From contig NZ_CP019420.1 of the NCBI RefSeq assembly GCF_001984215.1, positions 3,906,001 through 3,970,000 of the forward strand: 64,000 bases of DNA, written 5' to 3'. Both the position numbers and the translations under genes were made by a program. This DNA is from Mycobacterium sp. MS1601. Its GTDB lineage: Bacteria > Actinomycetota > Actinomycetes > Mycobacteriales > Mycobacteriaceae. The notes under the pieces are model-generated. The model had not been told where the DNA came from. It made no database searches and was given only the letters and a program-made list of their open reading frames with translations. Shown here one piece after another: positions 33,522 through 42,693 of the stretch. Each line of letters begins with the position of its first letter. Position 1 is the first letter of the stretch.

Positions 33522-34853
33522 ATGGCCATACCTGAAAAAACCCTGCCGCCTCCAGCGCGCACCGCACATCCACTCGTCATGCGGCTGCATTTCTACGCCG
33601 GTGTCCTGGTGGCACCGTTCATCCTGATCGCCGCACTCACCGGCGCGCTCTACGCGTTGGCACCCACCATCGAGAGCGTCGTCTATCGCGACCTCCTCAC
33701 CGTCGACCCGGGCGGCAGTCCCATCCCGCTGGCCGAACAGGCCGACGCAGCCCGCACCGCGTTCCCCGAGCTCACCATGACGGGTCTGCGGCCCGCGCCG
33801 ACATCTACCGACTCCACCCGCGTCTACTTCTCCGACCCCGCGTTGGGCGAGGACATGTTGCGTGCGGTGTTCGTCGACCCTTACACCGGACGTGTGCTGG
33901 GCGACGAGGCCACCTGGTTCGGCTATCTGCCGCTGAGCACCTGGCTCGACGGCATGCATCGGCACCTCAATCTCGGCGAGCCAGGCCGGGTCTACAGCGA
34001 ACTGGCGGCGTCCTGGCTCGGTGTGGTGGCTCTGGGCGGGCTCTATCTGTGGCTGGTCCGGCGCCGCAGGGACAAGCCCACCGGACGGGCCAGGACCGTC
34101 AGCCGGCACGCAGGTGTCGGAGTGTGGGCGTTGGTATTCATGGTGTTTCTGTCGGCCACGGGCATCACCTGGTCGACATACGCCGGCGCCCACGTCAGTG
34201 ACATCCGCACCGCGTTGAACTGGCAGCGCCCCCAACTGGACACCTCGGCCGGCGAGCACGCCGGACATCAGGGCCATGCTTCGGCTGCCGCGACGCCAGC
34301 CGACCTGGATGCGGTGGTGGCCGCGGCTGCCGAAGCCGGAGTGGCAGCGCCGGTGGAGGTCACCCTGCCGTCGGAGCCGGGGGCGGCATTCTCGGTCACC
34401 GAGATCGACGAGCCCTGGAGACTGACCACCAATGTCGCGGCCGTCGACCCGGTCACCTCGGAGGTGACCGCGCAGATCGACTACTGGCGGGACTACACCG
34501 TGGTCGCCATGCTGGCCGACTGGGGCATCCGCATGCACATGGGCTTTCTGTTCGGGGTGCTCAACCAGGTGGTGCTGTTGGGTGTCGCGATCGCGATCGT
34601 GACGGTGATCGTGCTCGGCTACCGGATGTGGTGGCAGCGGCGTCCCACGCGCGGAAGCGGTTGGGCTGTCGGTCGCCCGCCGCCGCGCGGCGGACTACGG
34701 CGCATCCACCCGGCGGCCGCGGTGGCGCTGTGCCTCGGTGCCGTCCTGGTGGGCTGGTTCCTGCCTCTGCTGGGCATCTCATTGGTGGCGTTTCTGCTGG
34801 TGGATCTGGTTCTGGCGGCAGTGAAGCGAAGACGCGCGTCTCGGTTGAGCTGA
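33522..34853 (+). CDS. PepSY-associated transmembrane protein
   Basis: A 443-residue PepSY_TM-type protein. Helix 1 carries LHFYAGVLVAPFILIAALTGALYAL. PepSY-like extracytoplasmic segments follow (FVDPYTGRVLGDEATWF, then LSTWLDGMHRHLNLGEPGRVY, the conserved HRHL region), with further helices near residues 180-200, 215-240, 350-380 and 400-430. A loop contains a His-rich cluster GEHAGHQGHAS, suggestive of metal binding. Related proteins act in ferric reduction or siderophore/copper handling. The start at 33522 has AAGGA upstream. It probably works with the small membrane protein just before it. Confidence 0.8.
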   Translation: MAIPEKTLPPPARTAHPLVMRLHFYAGVLVAPFILIAALTGALYALAPTIESVVYRDLLTVDPGGSPIPLAEQADAARTAFPELTMTGLRPAPTSTDSTRVYFSDPALGEDMLRAVFVDPYTGRVLGDEATWFGYLPLSTWLDGMHRHLNLGEPGRVYSELAASWLGVVALGGLYLWLVRRRRDKPTGRARTVSRHAGVGVWALVFMVFLSATGITWSTYAGAHVSDIRTALNWQRPQLDTSAGEHAGHQGHASAAATPADLDAVVAAAAEAGVAAPVEVTLPSEPGAAFSVTEIDEPWRLTTNVAAVDPVTSEVTAQIDYWRDYTVVAMLADWGIRMHMGFLFGVLNQVVLLGVAIAIVTVIVLGYRMWWQRRPTRGSGWAVGRPPPRGGLRRIHPAAAVALCLGAVLVGWFLPLLGISLVAFLLVDLVLAAVKRRRASRLS

Positions 34854-34918
34854 TCTGTCGGAGGGCAGCCCTAGACTCGCGATGCCCGATAAAAACCGAC
34901 ACGGGAAGGACAGCCGGG

Positions 34919-36058
34919 ATGCGTTTCATCCACACCGCCGATTGGCAGCTCGGCATGACCCGTCACTTCCTCGAAGGCGAGGCCCAGCCCCGCTACTCCG
35001 CCGCAAGGCGTGATGCCGTGGCGGGGCTGGGTGCTCTGGTGCAGAACACCGGTGCCGAGTTTGTGGTGGTCGCCGGAGATGTGTTCGAGCACAACCACCT
35101 TGACCCCAGGGTCATCAGCCAGTCGCTGGAGGCCATGCGCGCCATCGGTGTGCCGGTGTATCTGCTCCCGGGCAACCATGATCCGCTGGACGCATCGTCG
35201 GTGTACACCAGCGCACTGTTCGGTCAGGAGTGCCCGGCCAATGTCACGGTGCTCGACCGTGCAGGTGTGTTCCCGGTCGCGCCGGGCGTCGAGATCGTCG
35301 CCGCCCCTTGGCGTTCCAAGAAGCCCACCCATGATCTGGTGGCCGAGGCGCTCGAGGGTGTCGTTGCTGACGGCACCCGGCGCGTGCTGGTTGCCCACGG
35401 CGGGGTGGATATCCTCGACCCGGATCCCACCCGGCCCGGCGCCATCACGCTGTCCGCCCTGGAGATCGCCCTGCGCGACGGTGTGGTCCATTATGTGGCG
35501 TTGGGGGACAAGCACTCCCGGATGCAGGTCGGGTCCAGCGGGAAGATCTGGTATTCCGGTTCGCCCGAGGTCACCAACTACGACGACATCGAACCCGACC
35601 CGGGCCAGGTACTGGTGGTGGACCTCGAATCCGAGATCGCGGTGACGCCGCACCGCGTGGGCACGTGGCGGTTCCTGAGTCTGCGTCGCCCGGTGGACGA
35701 CAGCCGCGATATCGCCGATCTCGATGTCAACCTGGATATGTTGCCGGACAAAGACCGTAGCGTGGTGCGCCTGGCGTTGACAGGCACATTGACGGTCACC
35801 GAGCGCGCTGCACTCGATGCCTGCCTGGACAAATACTCGCGGCTGTTCGCGTGGGTGGGGCTGTGGGACAAACAATCCGACATCGCCGTGGTTCCCGCCG
35901 ATGGTGAGTTCAACGATCTCGGCATCGGTGGTTTCGCCGCCTCCGCAGTCGAGGAACTGGTCGCCACAGCGCGCCAGGACACCGAGGTGGCCGGCGATGC
36001 CCAGGCCGCGTTGGCACTGTTGCTGCGGCTGGCGGCGCCGCTGGGAGGTGCCGCATGA
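34919..36058 (+). CDS. SbcD/Mre11-like metallophosphoesterase (nuclease)
   Basis: A 379-residue calcineurin-fold nuclease corresponding to Rv1277 of M. tuberculosis as recalled. Motifs are FIHTADWQLGM, VVVAGDVFEHNHLD, YLLPGNHDPLD, VAHGGVDI and VALGDKHSRMQVG. The usual DxH of motif I is Asp8-Trp-Gln10, and the final GHxH is GDKH, so two classical metal-ligand histidines are replaced; I believe this is shared by the actinobacterial branch. The ATG at 34919 has GGGAAGGA upstream. It overlaps the SbcC-like gene by 4 nt, as expected for a nuclease/ATPase pair in DNA end processing. Confidence 0.85.
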   Translation: MRFIHTADWQLGMTRHFLEGEAQPRYSAARRDAVAGLGALVQNTGAEFVVVAGDVFEHNHLDPRVISQSLEAMRAIGVPVYLLPGNHDPLDASSVYTSALFGQECPANVTVLDRAGVFPVAPGVEIVAAPWRSKKPTHDLVAEALEGVVADGTRRVLVAHGGVDILDPDPTRPGAITLSALEIALRDGVVHYVALGDKHSRMQVGSSGKIWYSGSPEVTNYDDIEPDPGQVLVVDLESEIAVTPHRVGTWRFLSLRRPVDDSRDIADLDVNLDMLPDKDRSVVRLALTGTLTVTERAALDACLDKYSRLFAWVGLWDKQSDIAVVPADGEFNDLGIGGFAASAVEELVATARQDTEVAGDAQAALALLLRLAAPLGGAA

Positions 36059-38679
36059 GGCTGCACCGGTTGGTGCTCACCAACTACCGCGGTATCTCGC
36101 ACCGTGAGATCGACTTTCCCGACCACGGAGTCACCGTCGTGTACGGGGTCAACGAGGCGGGCAAGTCCTCCATGATCGAGGCTCTGGACCTGCTGCTGGA
36201 ATCGAAGGACCGCTCCACCAAGAAGGACGTCAAGCAGGTCAAGCCCACCCACGCCGACGTCGGATCCGAGGTCACCGCCGAGATCAGTTCCGGTGCCTAC
36301 CGATTCGTCTACCGCAAGCGTTTCCACAAGAAGTGCGAGACCGAGCTGACGGTGCTGTCGCCGCGCCGTGAGCAGCTCACCGGTGATGAGGCACATGAGC
36401 GGGTGCTCGCCATCCTCGACCAGACAGTCGACAACGGTCTGTGGCAGGCGCAGCGGGTGCTGCAGTCGACATCCACCGCGGCCGTCGATGTCGGGGGCAG
36501 CGATGCCCTGTCCCGGGCGCTCGATATCGCCGCCGGTGAGGCAGGCGGTGGGCTCTCCGGTGCGGAACCGTTGTTGATCGAGAAGATCGACGCGGAGTAC
36601 GCGCGTTACTTCACCGCCACCGGACGACCCACGGGGGAGTGGTCGGCCGCGCTCAAGACGCTGCAGGCCGCCGAGGACTCCGTGGCCCAGTGTGCGCAGG
36701 CCCTCGCCGAGGTCGACGAGAAGACACGCCAGCACGCGCAGCTCACGGCGGACGTCGCGGCAGTGGCAGCTGAACTGGAACCCGCGATGGCGCGTCACAC
36801 CGCCGCACAGCAGGCGCAGGCGGACATCGATGTGCTCCGCGATCAATTACGCACTGCCCAAGCAGAACTCGATGCCGCCCGCGTGGCGGAGTCCGCTGCT
36901 GTTGCCGCGCATAGGGACCGTCTGCGCCTGCGCGCCGACATCGACGCCCGCGCCACCGCGCTTGCCGCTGCCGTCGCCGCCGCCGCCGACGCCGTGGAGG
37001 CTGAGGCTGTCGGCCGGGACATGGTGGCTGCGGCCGAGGAGGTGGTGGTTGCCGCGGCAGAACAGCTGGCCGCCGCGCAGGAGCGTGCCGATGCGGCCCG
37101 GGCCACCGTCACTGCGCTCACCGAGCGTGACGAAGCCGACCGCTTGGCCACGCGCTTGGCCAAGGTCGACACACTTGCCCGCGAGCTTGCTGAGGTCAGC
37201 ACGCAGCTTGCGCCCCTCTCGTTGTCCGACAGCCTCTTCCGCAGCATCGAGAAGGCCGCCGCTGCCGTCGACATCGCCCGAGGCCGGGTGGACATGATCG
37301 CTCCACGGGTTCAGGTCACCGCGGAGGCGGACCTGGAGTTGACCGTCGGTGAGCAGACGGTGACCCTGCGGGCGGGGCAAACTCATGAACTCGGCGCGTC
37401 GCAAGCCGTCACGGTTCGGGCTCCGGGAATCCTGTCCACGCACATCGATCCTGGCGCCACTGCAGCCGAGGTGCACACCAAACTGGTTGCCGCCCAAGAA
37501 CAGCTACGCGCACAGCTGTCTCAGGGAGGGGTCACCGACCTGGATCACGCGCGCGCGGTCCATCAGACCCGTCGTGAGCTGTTGGCCCGCCGCGATCAGC
37601 TGTCGGCGCGGCTGGCCGACCTGCGCGGTGACGACGACGAGGCCGCGCTGCGGCAGCGGCTTGACGGGCTGCGGGCCGCCGAACCGACCCCCGTTGGGCT
37701 CTTCGATCTGGACCTCCCGCAGGCGCGTGCCGAGCAGGCATCCGCGGACGCCGCTCTGACGCTGGCCCGCTCGCACCATGCCACCCAGCAGAAGGTGGTT
37801 GCCGCCGCCGTGGCGCAACTCAACCAGCGCACGGTGGCTGCGCAGGTCTGCCAGGCCAACTCGGCCACTGCGCAGTCGGAGCTCACCACGGCTCAGGAAC
37901 GGCTCGCCGCCGCGCGGGCCACGGTCGTCGACGACGAGCTGATGGTGCGGGCCGGATCTGCGGCCGATGCAGTCGCGGGCGCGGCGCAGCAGGTGCAGAC
38001 TCTCACCACCCGGCTCGCCGAGGCCGGGCCGGAGGCCGTCGCCGTCGAGCTCACCGCGGCGCGGCAGTCCGTGACGATGCTGGGCCACAAGCATGATCAG
38101 CTCACCGCCGCGCTCCGTGATGTCACCGTCGAGCTGTCGGTCTTCGGCAAAGAAGGCCGCAGCGGCAAGCTCGACGCCGCGCAGATCCAACGCGAACACG
38201 CGCTGTCGGCGCACGCCCGGGTATCCGGCCGGGCCCGCGCCGCAAGCCTGCTGCGTACGGTGATGGCGCGCCACCGCGACGACACCCGGCAGCGCTACGT
38301 CCACCCGTTCCGTACCGAGATCGAGCGGCTGGGTCGGGTGGTGTTCGGGCCCAGCTTCGAGGTGGACGTCGACAGTGACCTGAAGATCGTCAGCCGTACC
38401 CTTGACGGGCGCACCGTGCCGTATGACTCGCTGTCCGGCGGTGCCAAGGAACAGCTGGGCATCGTGGCCCGGCTGGCCGTGGCAGCCCTGGTGGACAAAC
38501 AGGATTCGGTGCCGGTGCTCATCGACGACGCGTTGGGGTTCACCGACCCGCAGCGCCTGGCCAAGATGTGCGAGGTGCTGGATGTGGCGGGCACCCATGG
38601 CCAGGTGATCGTGCTGACTTGTGTGCCGCAGCGCTACGAAGGTGTCGAAGGTGCCCACCACATCGAGGTCACGCCGTAG
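36055..38679 (+). CDS. SbcC/Rad50-like AAA ATPase with coiled coil
   Basis: An 874-residue SMC-like ATPase, close in length to Rv1278 (875 as recalled). Walker A is GVNEAGKS at residues 31-38. A long Ala/Glu/Arg-rich coiled-coil region occupies roughly residues 200-740, interrupted by a globular insert around 400-480. The signature SLSGGAKEQL is near residue 793 and Walker B VPVLIDDALG near 823-825, with Asp-Asp rather than Asp-Glu. No CxxC zinc hook is visible in the coiled coil, unlike true Rad50/SbcC. It pairs with the overlapping metallophosphoesterase and probably acts on DNA ends or hairpins. Confidence 0.87.
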   Translation: MRLHRLVLTNYRGISHREIDFPDHGVTVVYGVNEAGKSSMIEALDLLLESKDRSTKKDVKQVKPTHADVGSEVTAEISSGAYRFVYRKRFHKKCETELTVLSPRREQLTGDEAHERVLAILDQTVDNGLWQAQRVLQSTSTAAVDVGGSDALSRALDIAAGEAGGGLSGAEPLLIEKIDAEYARYFTATGRPTGEWSAALKTLQAAEDSVAQCAQALAEVDEKTRQHAQLTADVAAVAAELEPAMARHTAAQQAQADIDVLRDQLRTAQAELDAARVAESAAVAAHRDRLRLRADIDARATALAAAVAAAADAVEAEAVGRDMVAAAEEVVVAAAEQLAAAQERADAARATVTALTERDEADRLATRLAKVDTLARELAEVSTQLAPLSLSDSLFRSIEKAAAAVDIARGRVDMIAPRVQVTAEADLELTVGEQTVTLRAGQTHELGASQAVTVRAPGILSTHIDPGATAAEVHTKLVAAQEQLRAQLSQGGVTDLDHARAVHQTRRELLARRDQLSARLADLRGDDDEAALRQRLDGLRAAEPTPVGLFDLDLPQARAEQASADAALTLARSHHATQQKVVAAAVAQLNQRTVAAQVCQANSATAQSELTTAQERLAAARATVVDDELMVRAGSAADAVAGAAQQVQTLTTRLAEAGPEAVAVELTAARQSVTMLGHKHDQLTAALRDVTVELSVFGKEGRSGKLDAAQIQREHALSAHARVSGRARAASLLRTVMARHRDDTRQRYVHPFRTEIERLGRVVFGPSFEVDVDSDLKIVSRTLDGRTVPYDSLSGGAKEQLGIVARLAVAALVDKQDSVPVLIDDALGFTDPQRLAKMCEVLDVAGTHGQVIVLTCVPQRYEGVEGAHHIEVTP

Positions 38680-38726
38680 CCAGGTCGTCGAGACGGCGGC
38701 TGAGCAGTCGGGTAGTCCGGGGCCGA

Positions 38727-40088
38727 CTACGGACGAACAGCCGACGCCAGCGTCGCCGGGGTGGTGAACGTGGCCGGCGACAGGCCGAGGTGATCGCGCA
38801 GCGTGGTCCCGGTGTATTCGGTGCGGAACAGTCCGCGCCGCTGGAGTTCTGGCACCACGGCGTCCACGAAGTCGTTGAACGTGCCGGGTGTCGACGCCGC
38901 TGACACCATGAAGCCGTCGGCCTCACCGCCGGTGAACGACTCCTCGATCTGGTCGGCCACCTGGCGGGCGGTTCCGACGAACTGCGGCAGCAGCACGCCT
39001 TGGGCGTACCACTTGCCGATGTCGCGCAGGGTGAGGTTGTCACGGTTGGCCACCCGGCGGGCGGTGTCGAACAGCCCCTGCGTGCCGCTGACCTGGATGT
39101 CCTCGACGGGCGCGTCCAGGTCGTAGCCGGAGAAGTCATGGTCGGTGTGCACACTCAAGGTGATCAGCCCGGAGATCGGATCGGCCAATTCGTTGTGGAA
39201 GGCCTGCTTCTCGCGGGCGATCGCCTCGGTCTCGCCGATGAAGGGTATGAACGCCGGGAAGATCAGCACCTGATCGGGATTGCGGCCGAAGTTCGACGCG
39301 CGCGACTTGATGTCGTCGTAGTAGGCGCGACGGCCCTCGGGCGTGGGGTCGATCTCGAAGATCGCCTCGGCCCAGCGAGCTGCGAAATCTCTTCCGGTGT
39401 TGGAGGATCCGGCCTGGATCAGCACTGGTCGGCCTTGCGGTGAATGCGGCACGTTCAGCGGACCGCGGGAACGGAAGTACGGTCCGGCGTGGTCGATGTG
39501 CCGGATGCGGGTGGGGTCGGCGAACACCCCGGAGTCCTTGTCCAGCACCAGTGCGTCTGGTTCCCAGCTGGACCAGAGTTCCAGTGTGGTGCGCACGAAC
39601 TCGTCGGCCCGCTCGTAACGGAACTCGTGGCCGAGATGGTCGTCGTATCCGAAGTTCTGCGCCTCCCCCTGGGTCAGTGAGGTGACGATGTTCCAGGCTA
39701 CCCGTCCGCGGGTGATGTGGTCCAAGCTGGAGAAGATCCTGGCCAGCTCGTAGGGGTGAAAGTAGGTGGCAGACTTGGTGATCGCCACACCCAGGCGAGT
39801 GGTGACCGCGGCGATGCTGGCGGCCACGATCGACGGGTCCAGGGTTGCGGTGGCCTGGGTGCCGCGGCGCAGCGGCTCGGCGATGCCGTCGCCGTAGCGC
39901 ACGGGTGCGGCCAGCAGGTCGGCGAAGAACACGAAGTCGAATTTGCCGCGCTCCAAGATGCGGCCGAGGCGGTGGTAATACTCCGGTGTGAGGAAGCCGG
40001 TGTCGCTGGCGGGGTGACGCCATGCGGCATGCGAGTGGGTGACCTGCGAGGCGATTTGGAAGCCGCCGAGATGCAACTGCTTGGACAT
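38727..40088 (-). CDS. DszA/NtaA-type FMN-dependent monooxygenase
   Basis: A 453-residue LLM-class flavin monooxygenase of the NtaA/SnaA/DszA group, the same length as Rhodococcus DszA. It shares with DszA, as I recall its sequence, GKFDFVFFADLLA, GRVAWNIVTSLTQGEAQNFG, RYERADEFVRTTLELWSSWEPDALVLDKDSGVFADP and the C-terminal FRTEYTGTTLRDHLGL. It would use FMNH2 from a separate reductase to oxidise and cleave C-S or C-N bonds. The ATG at 40088 has AGGAAAGGA upstream. Its partner, a DszC-like enzyme, is encoded 65 nt upstream across a 49-bp palindrome. Confidence 0.88.
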   Translation of the reverse strand: MSKQLHLGGFQIASQVTHSHAAWRHPASDTGFLTPEYYHRLGRILERGKFDFVFFADLLAAPVRYGDGIAEPLRRGTQATATLDPSIVAASIAAVTTRLGVAITKSATYFHPYELARIFSSLDHITRGRVAWNIVTSLTQGEAQNFGYDDHLGHEFRYERADEFVRTTLELWSSWEPDALVLDKDSGVFADPTRIRHIDHAGPYFRSRGPLNVPHSPQGRPVLIQAGSSNTGRDFAARWAEAIFEIDPTPEGRRAYYDDIKSRASNFGRNPDQVLIFPAFIPFIGETEAIAREKQAFHNELADPISGLITLSVHTDHDFSGYDLDAPVEDIQVSGTQGLFDTARRVANRDNLTLRDIGKWYAQGVLLPQFVGTARQVADQIEESFTGGEADGFMVSAASTPGTFNDFVDAVVPELQRRGLFRTEYTGTTLRDHLGLSPATFTTPATLASAVRP

Positions 40089-40102
40089 GTTTCCTTTCCT
40101 GC

Positions 40103-40151
40103 GATTTCGGCGTGATTCCAGTCGCTCACCGACCGGAATCACGCCGAAATC
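40103..40151. repeat. 49-bp dispersed palindrome, copy 2
   Basis: The same length and near-identical sequence as the element at 17236-17284: 24-bp arms around one C, starting GATTTCGGCGTGATTCC. The left arm carries two mismatches to the right arm (A for G and C for G). It lies 2 nt after the stop of the DszC-like gene and 14 nt before the DszA-like start, so here it sits inside a likely operon. Confidence 0.8.
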
Positions 40152-40153
40152 CC

Positions 40154-41380
40154 TCAGAAGTAGGCGTTGGCGGGGACGGGAGTGTTGTGCAGCAGGTTGG
40201 CGCCGATGGCGATGGCCTTGAGTGCGACGGGATTGTGCAGCGTGATGGTGCGGATGTTGCGCCAGTGCCGGTCCAGGTTGCGGGCACGGCTGGCGGCACT
40301 GGCACCGCCGAGTTCCAGCAGGCGGGTGGCGGCTTCGGGGGCGACAGCATCGAGGTGCACCTTGACCTGGGCGGCGCGCAGCTGGGCCTCCTGGGCCAGA
40401 TCGGCGTCGGGTATGCCCCCGGCGCCTTCGCGGGCGGCCGAAGCAGTGGCAGCAGCAATGGCATCGGCGGCATCGAGTACCGCGGCACGGGCCACGTAGG
40501 CGGTCGACGCCAGTTCGCCGAGTAGCTTCTGGTGCAGCGGATCGTCCACCGGGGCCTCGGCCAGCGCATGGCTGAAGCTGCGAGTCCGTGAGCGCAACAG
40601 GGCAGCACCGTCGTCGACCACCGAGGCCAGCACGCCAGCGACGATGGCGTGGATGTAGAGCTGCAGTGACGCGTATTGGACCGTGGGTGTGGGTTCGGCG
40701 TCGTAAGGGGTGTCGACCAGAATCTCGTCCGGATGCACCACCACATCGGTGAAAACGGTGGTACCCGTGCCGGTTCGGCGTTGGCCGAAGCCGTCCCAGT
40801 CGTCGATCACCTGTACGCCGGTGCGGTCGGTGGGCACCAGCACCGAGGCCACCGAATCGTGGTCGGTGGTGGTTGCGACGGTCAAGTAGTCGGAGAACAG
40901 GGTGCCGGTGCTGTAGTACTTCTGGCCGGTCAGCCGGAATGTGCCGTCCTGTTTGGGCAGCAGGCGAGTGTTGAAGACCAGGCTGCCGACGGCCAGTGAG
41001 CCCTTCTCGCTGAACGCATTGCCGAAGATCTTGCCTGCTGCCGCCTCGCGCAGCCAGCGCTGCGAGCCGGGGTCGCCAGCCGTTCGCAACCGCTCCTCGA
41101 CGAACCAGAAGTGTGTCCGGAAGATGTGCGCCACAATGGGATCCGCGCGGGCGACGTCGATGACGGTCGAAAACAGCTCGCGCACAGAAAATCCCGCCCC
41201 ACCGAGCTCAGGTGGCAGGCGCAACACCCCGAAGCCGGCACGTTTGAGTGCGGACACCTGGTCGAACGGGTTCTCGTCGTTGCGATCTCGGTCCTTGGCG
41301 CCTGCGCTGATGTCGGCGAGCAGGGCAGAGAACTCTTCGGTGCCGGGTAGTCGCAGATCCACGGCTGTTGCTTGTGTCAT
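40154..41380 (-). CDS. DszC/SfnB-type flavin monooxygenase (acyl-CoA dehydrogenase fold)
   Basis: A 408-residue acyl-CoA-dehydrogenase-fold protein of the DszC/SfnB branch, which uses FMNH2 and oxygen on organosulfur compounds. It shows FGVLRLPPELGGAGFSVRELF, then GNAFSEKGSLAVGSLVFNT, RLTGQKYYSTGTLFSDYLTV and the C-terminal RNLDRHWRNIRTITLHNPVALKAIAIG seen in DszC. The ATG at 41380 lies inside an inverted repeat. Its pairing with the DszA-like enzyme suggests stepwise oxidation and C-S cleavage of an alkyl or aryl sulfone for sulfur scavenging, feeding the sulfite/sulfate pathway encoded about 10 kb away. Confidence 0.85.
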   Translation of the reverse strand: MTQATAVDLRLPGTEEFSALLADISAGAKDRDRNDENPFDQVSALKRAGFGVLRLPPELGGAGFSVRELFSTVIDVARADPIVAHIFRTHFWFVEERLRTAGDPGSQRWLREAAAGKIFGNAFSEKGSLAVGSLVFNTRLLPKQDGTFRLTGQKYYSTGTLFSDYLTVATTTDHDSVASVLVPTDRTGVQVIDDWDGFGQRRTGTGTTVFTDVVVHPDEILVDTPYDAEPTPTVQYASLQLYIHAIVAGVLASVVDDGAALLRSRTRSFSHALAEAPVDDPLHQKLLGELASTAYVARAAVLDAADAIAAATASAAREGAGGIPDADLAQEAQLRAAQVKVHLDAVAPEAATRLLELGGASAASRARNLDRHWRNIRTITLHNPVALKAIAIGANLLHNTPVPANAYF

Positions 41381-41402
41381 GCCTCGGTTCTACCGAGGCA
41401 TG
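41378..41402. promoter_or_regulatory. inverted repeat on the DszC-like start codon
   Basis: CATGCCTCGGT-TCT-ACCGAGGCATG is an 11-3-11 perfect inverted repeat that includes the start codon of the minus-strand gene. It could be an operator for a sulfur-starvation regulator or a hairpin masking translation initiation. A second weaker repeat (AATGCC/GGCATT) lies at 41451-41472 in the same 200-nt intergenic region. Confidence 0.55.
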
Positions 41403-41570
41403 CACGCCGGGACACGGCTTCTGCTCACCCCGAACCTAAAGTACTCCCGCAATGCCCACTGAGAATGGCATTCGCCAACTCTGCGAGTCGGGTATTCGTC
41501 AGCGTGCGCTACCTGAAGCACAGAAGCACAACTGATACTCAAACCGCCGAGAATCGACGCCACCGAGCGT

Positions 41571-41576
41571 TACGAT
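41571..41576 (+). promoter_or_regulatory. -10 hexamer of leaderless esterase gene
   Basis: TACGAT ends 6 nt before the ATG at 41583, supporting a leaderless transcript and the choice of that start. Confidence 0.5.
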
Positions 41577-41582
41577 TTGCCG

Positions 41583-42662
41583 ATGTTTCGTATCCCGCCG
41601 CTCGACGTTGCGCTGGCGATCAGTGATACCGCGGTACGGCTGCCCGTCGTGGGCAGGCATTTTGTACCGTTGGGCCAGCTGACAGCTGCAGGCGCCTTCG
41701 GAGCTCGTGTTCTTGCCGGTATGGGTCGCCCCGCTGCCAAGCCGGAGCCCCCGCGGGTCGAGGACACCATGGAGTTCTCCGACGACACGGTTCCCCCGGT
41801 GTTGCGGGCGTGGGCACATCGGCGTGAGTTCCTCTTCCGCGGCAACGTCCCCTACGGCCCGGCTCGCGGTCAGTTGCTCGACGTGTGGCGGCGCAAGGAT
41901 CTGACGGGGCCCGCCCCGGTGATGGTGTTCCTGCCCGGCGGCGGCTGGGTGCACGGCAGTCGGATCCTGCAGGGCTACGCGCTGATGTCGCACCTGGCCC
42001 GGCTGGGGTGGGTGTGCCTGTCTGTCGACTACCGGGTGGCACCCCAGCACCGCTGGCCGCGCCACGTGCAGGACGTCAAGGCCGCCATCGCATGGGCGCG
42101 GGCTCATGCCGGCGAGTTCGGCGGCGACCCCGGCTTCGTCACCGTCGCGGGGTGCTCCGCGGGTGGACATCTCGCGGCGCTGGCCGGCCTGACCCCGGGC
42201 GCACCCGAATTCAACAGCGAGCTCGCGGTTGACGCCGACACCTCCGTCGACGCCGTCGTGGGCATCTACGGCCGTTACGACTGGACGGACCGCTCCACCC
42301 GGGAACGTGAGGATTTCGTCCAGTTCCTGGAACAGATCGTCGTGCGGGGTCGCCTCGATGAGCGGCCCGAGGTGTTCACGCAGGCCTCGCCGATCGAGCG
42401 GGTGCATCCCGACGCGCCGCCGTTCTACGTGGTGCACGGCAGCAACGACGGCGTCATCCCCGTCGGGCAGGCGCGTGACTTCGTGGACCGACTCAGCGCA
42501 GTGTCCCGCAATCACGTCGCCTACCTGGAACTTCCCGGAGCGGGGCACGGTTTCGACCTGCTCGACGGCCGCCGCACGGGCACTGCTGTCGACGCCATCG
42601 CGGCCTTCCTGGCCCAGGCGCACACCGAACACCTCACGGGTGCGCCGCGCCGCGCCAGCTGA
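41583..42662 (+). CDS. alpha/beta hydrolase, HSL/BD-FAE-like esterase (Lip family)
   Basis: A 359-residue carboxylesterase. The oxyanion-hole motif is VFLPGGGWVHGS (HGGGW-like variant), the nucleophile serine is in VAGCSAGGHLAAL, the acid in VHGSNDGVIPV and the histidine in PGAGHGFDLLD. The ~100-residue N-terminal extension matches mycobacterial lipase/esterases such as LipC/LipT. It has no signal peptide, and the N terminus could associate with membrane. The next alpha/beta hydrolase gene follows after 31 nt in the same direction. Confidence 0.85.
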   Translation: MFRIPPLDVALAISDTAVRLPVVGRHFVPLGQLTAAGAFGARVLAGMGRPAAKPEPPRVEDTMEFSDDTVPPVLRAWAHRREFLFRGNVPYGPARGQLLDVWRRKDLTGPAPVMVFLPGGGWVHGSRILQGYALMSHLARLGWVCLSVDYRVAPQHRWPRHVQDVKAAIAWARAHAGEFGGDPGFVTVAGCSAGGHLAALAGLTPGAPEFNSELAVDADTSVDAVVGIYGRYDWTDRSTREREDFVQFLEQIVVRGRLDERPEVFTQASPIERVHPDAPPFYVVHGSNDGVIPVGQARDFVDRLSAVSRNHVAYLELPGAGHGFDLLDGRRTGTAVDAIAAFLAQAHTEHLTGAPRRAS

Positions 42663-42693
42663 CGCCCAGACACCCGAGGCACAATTGGCGTCG

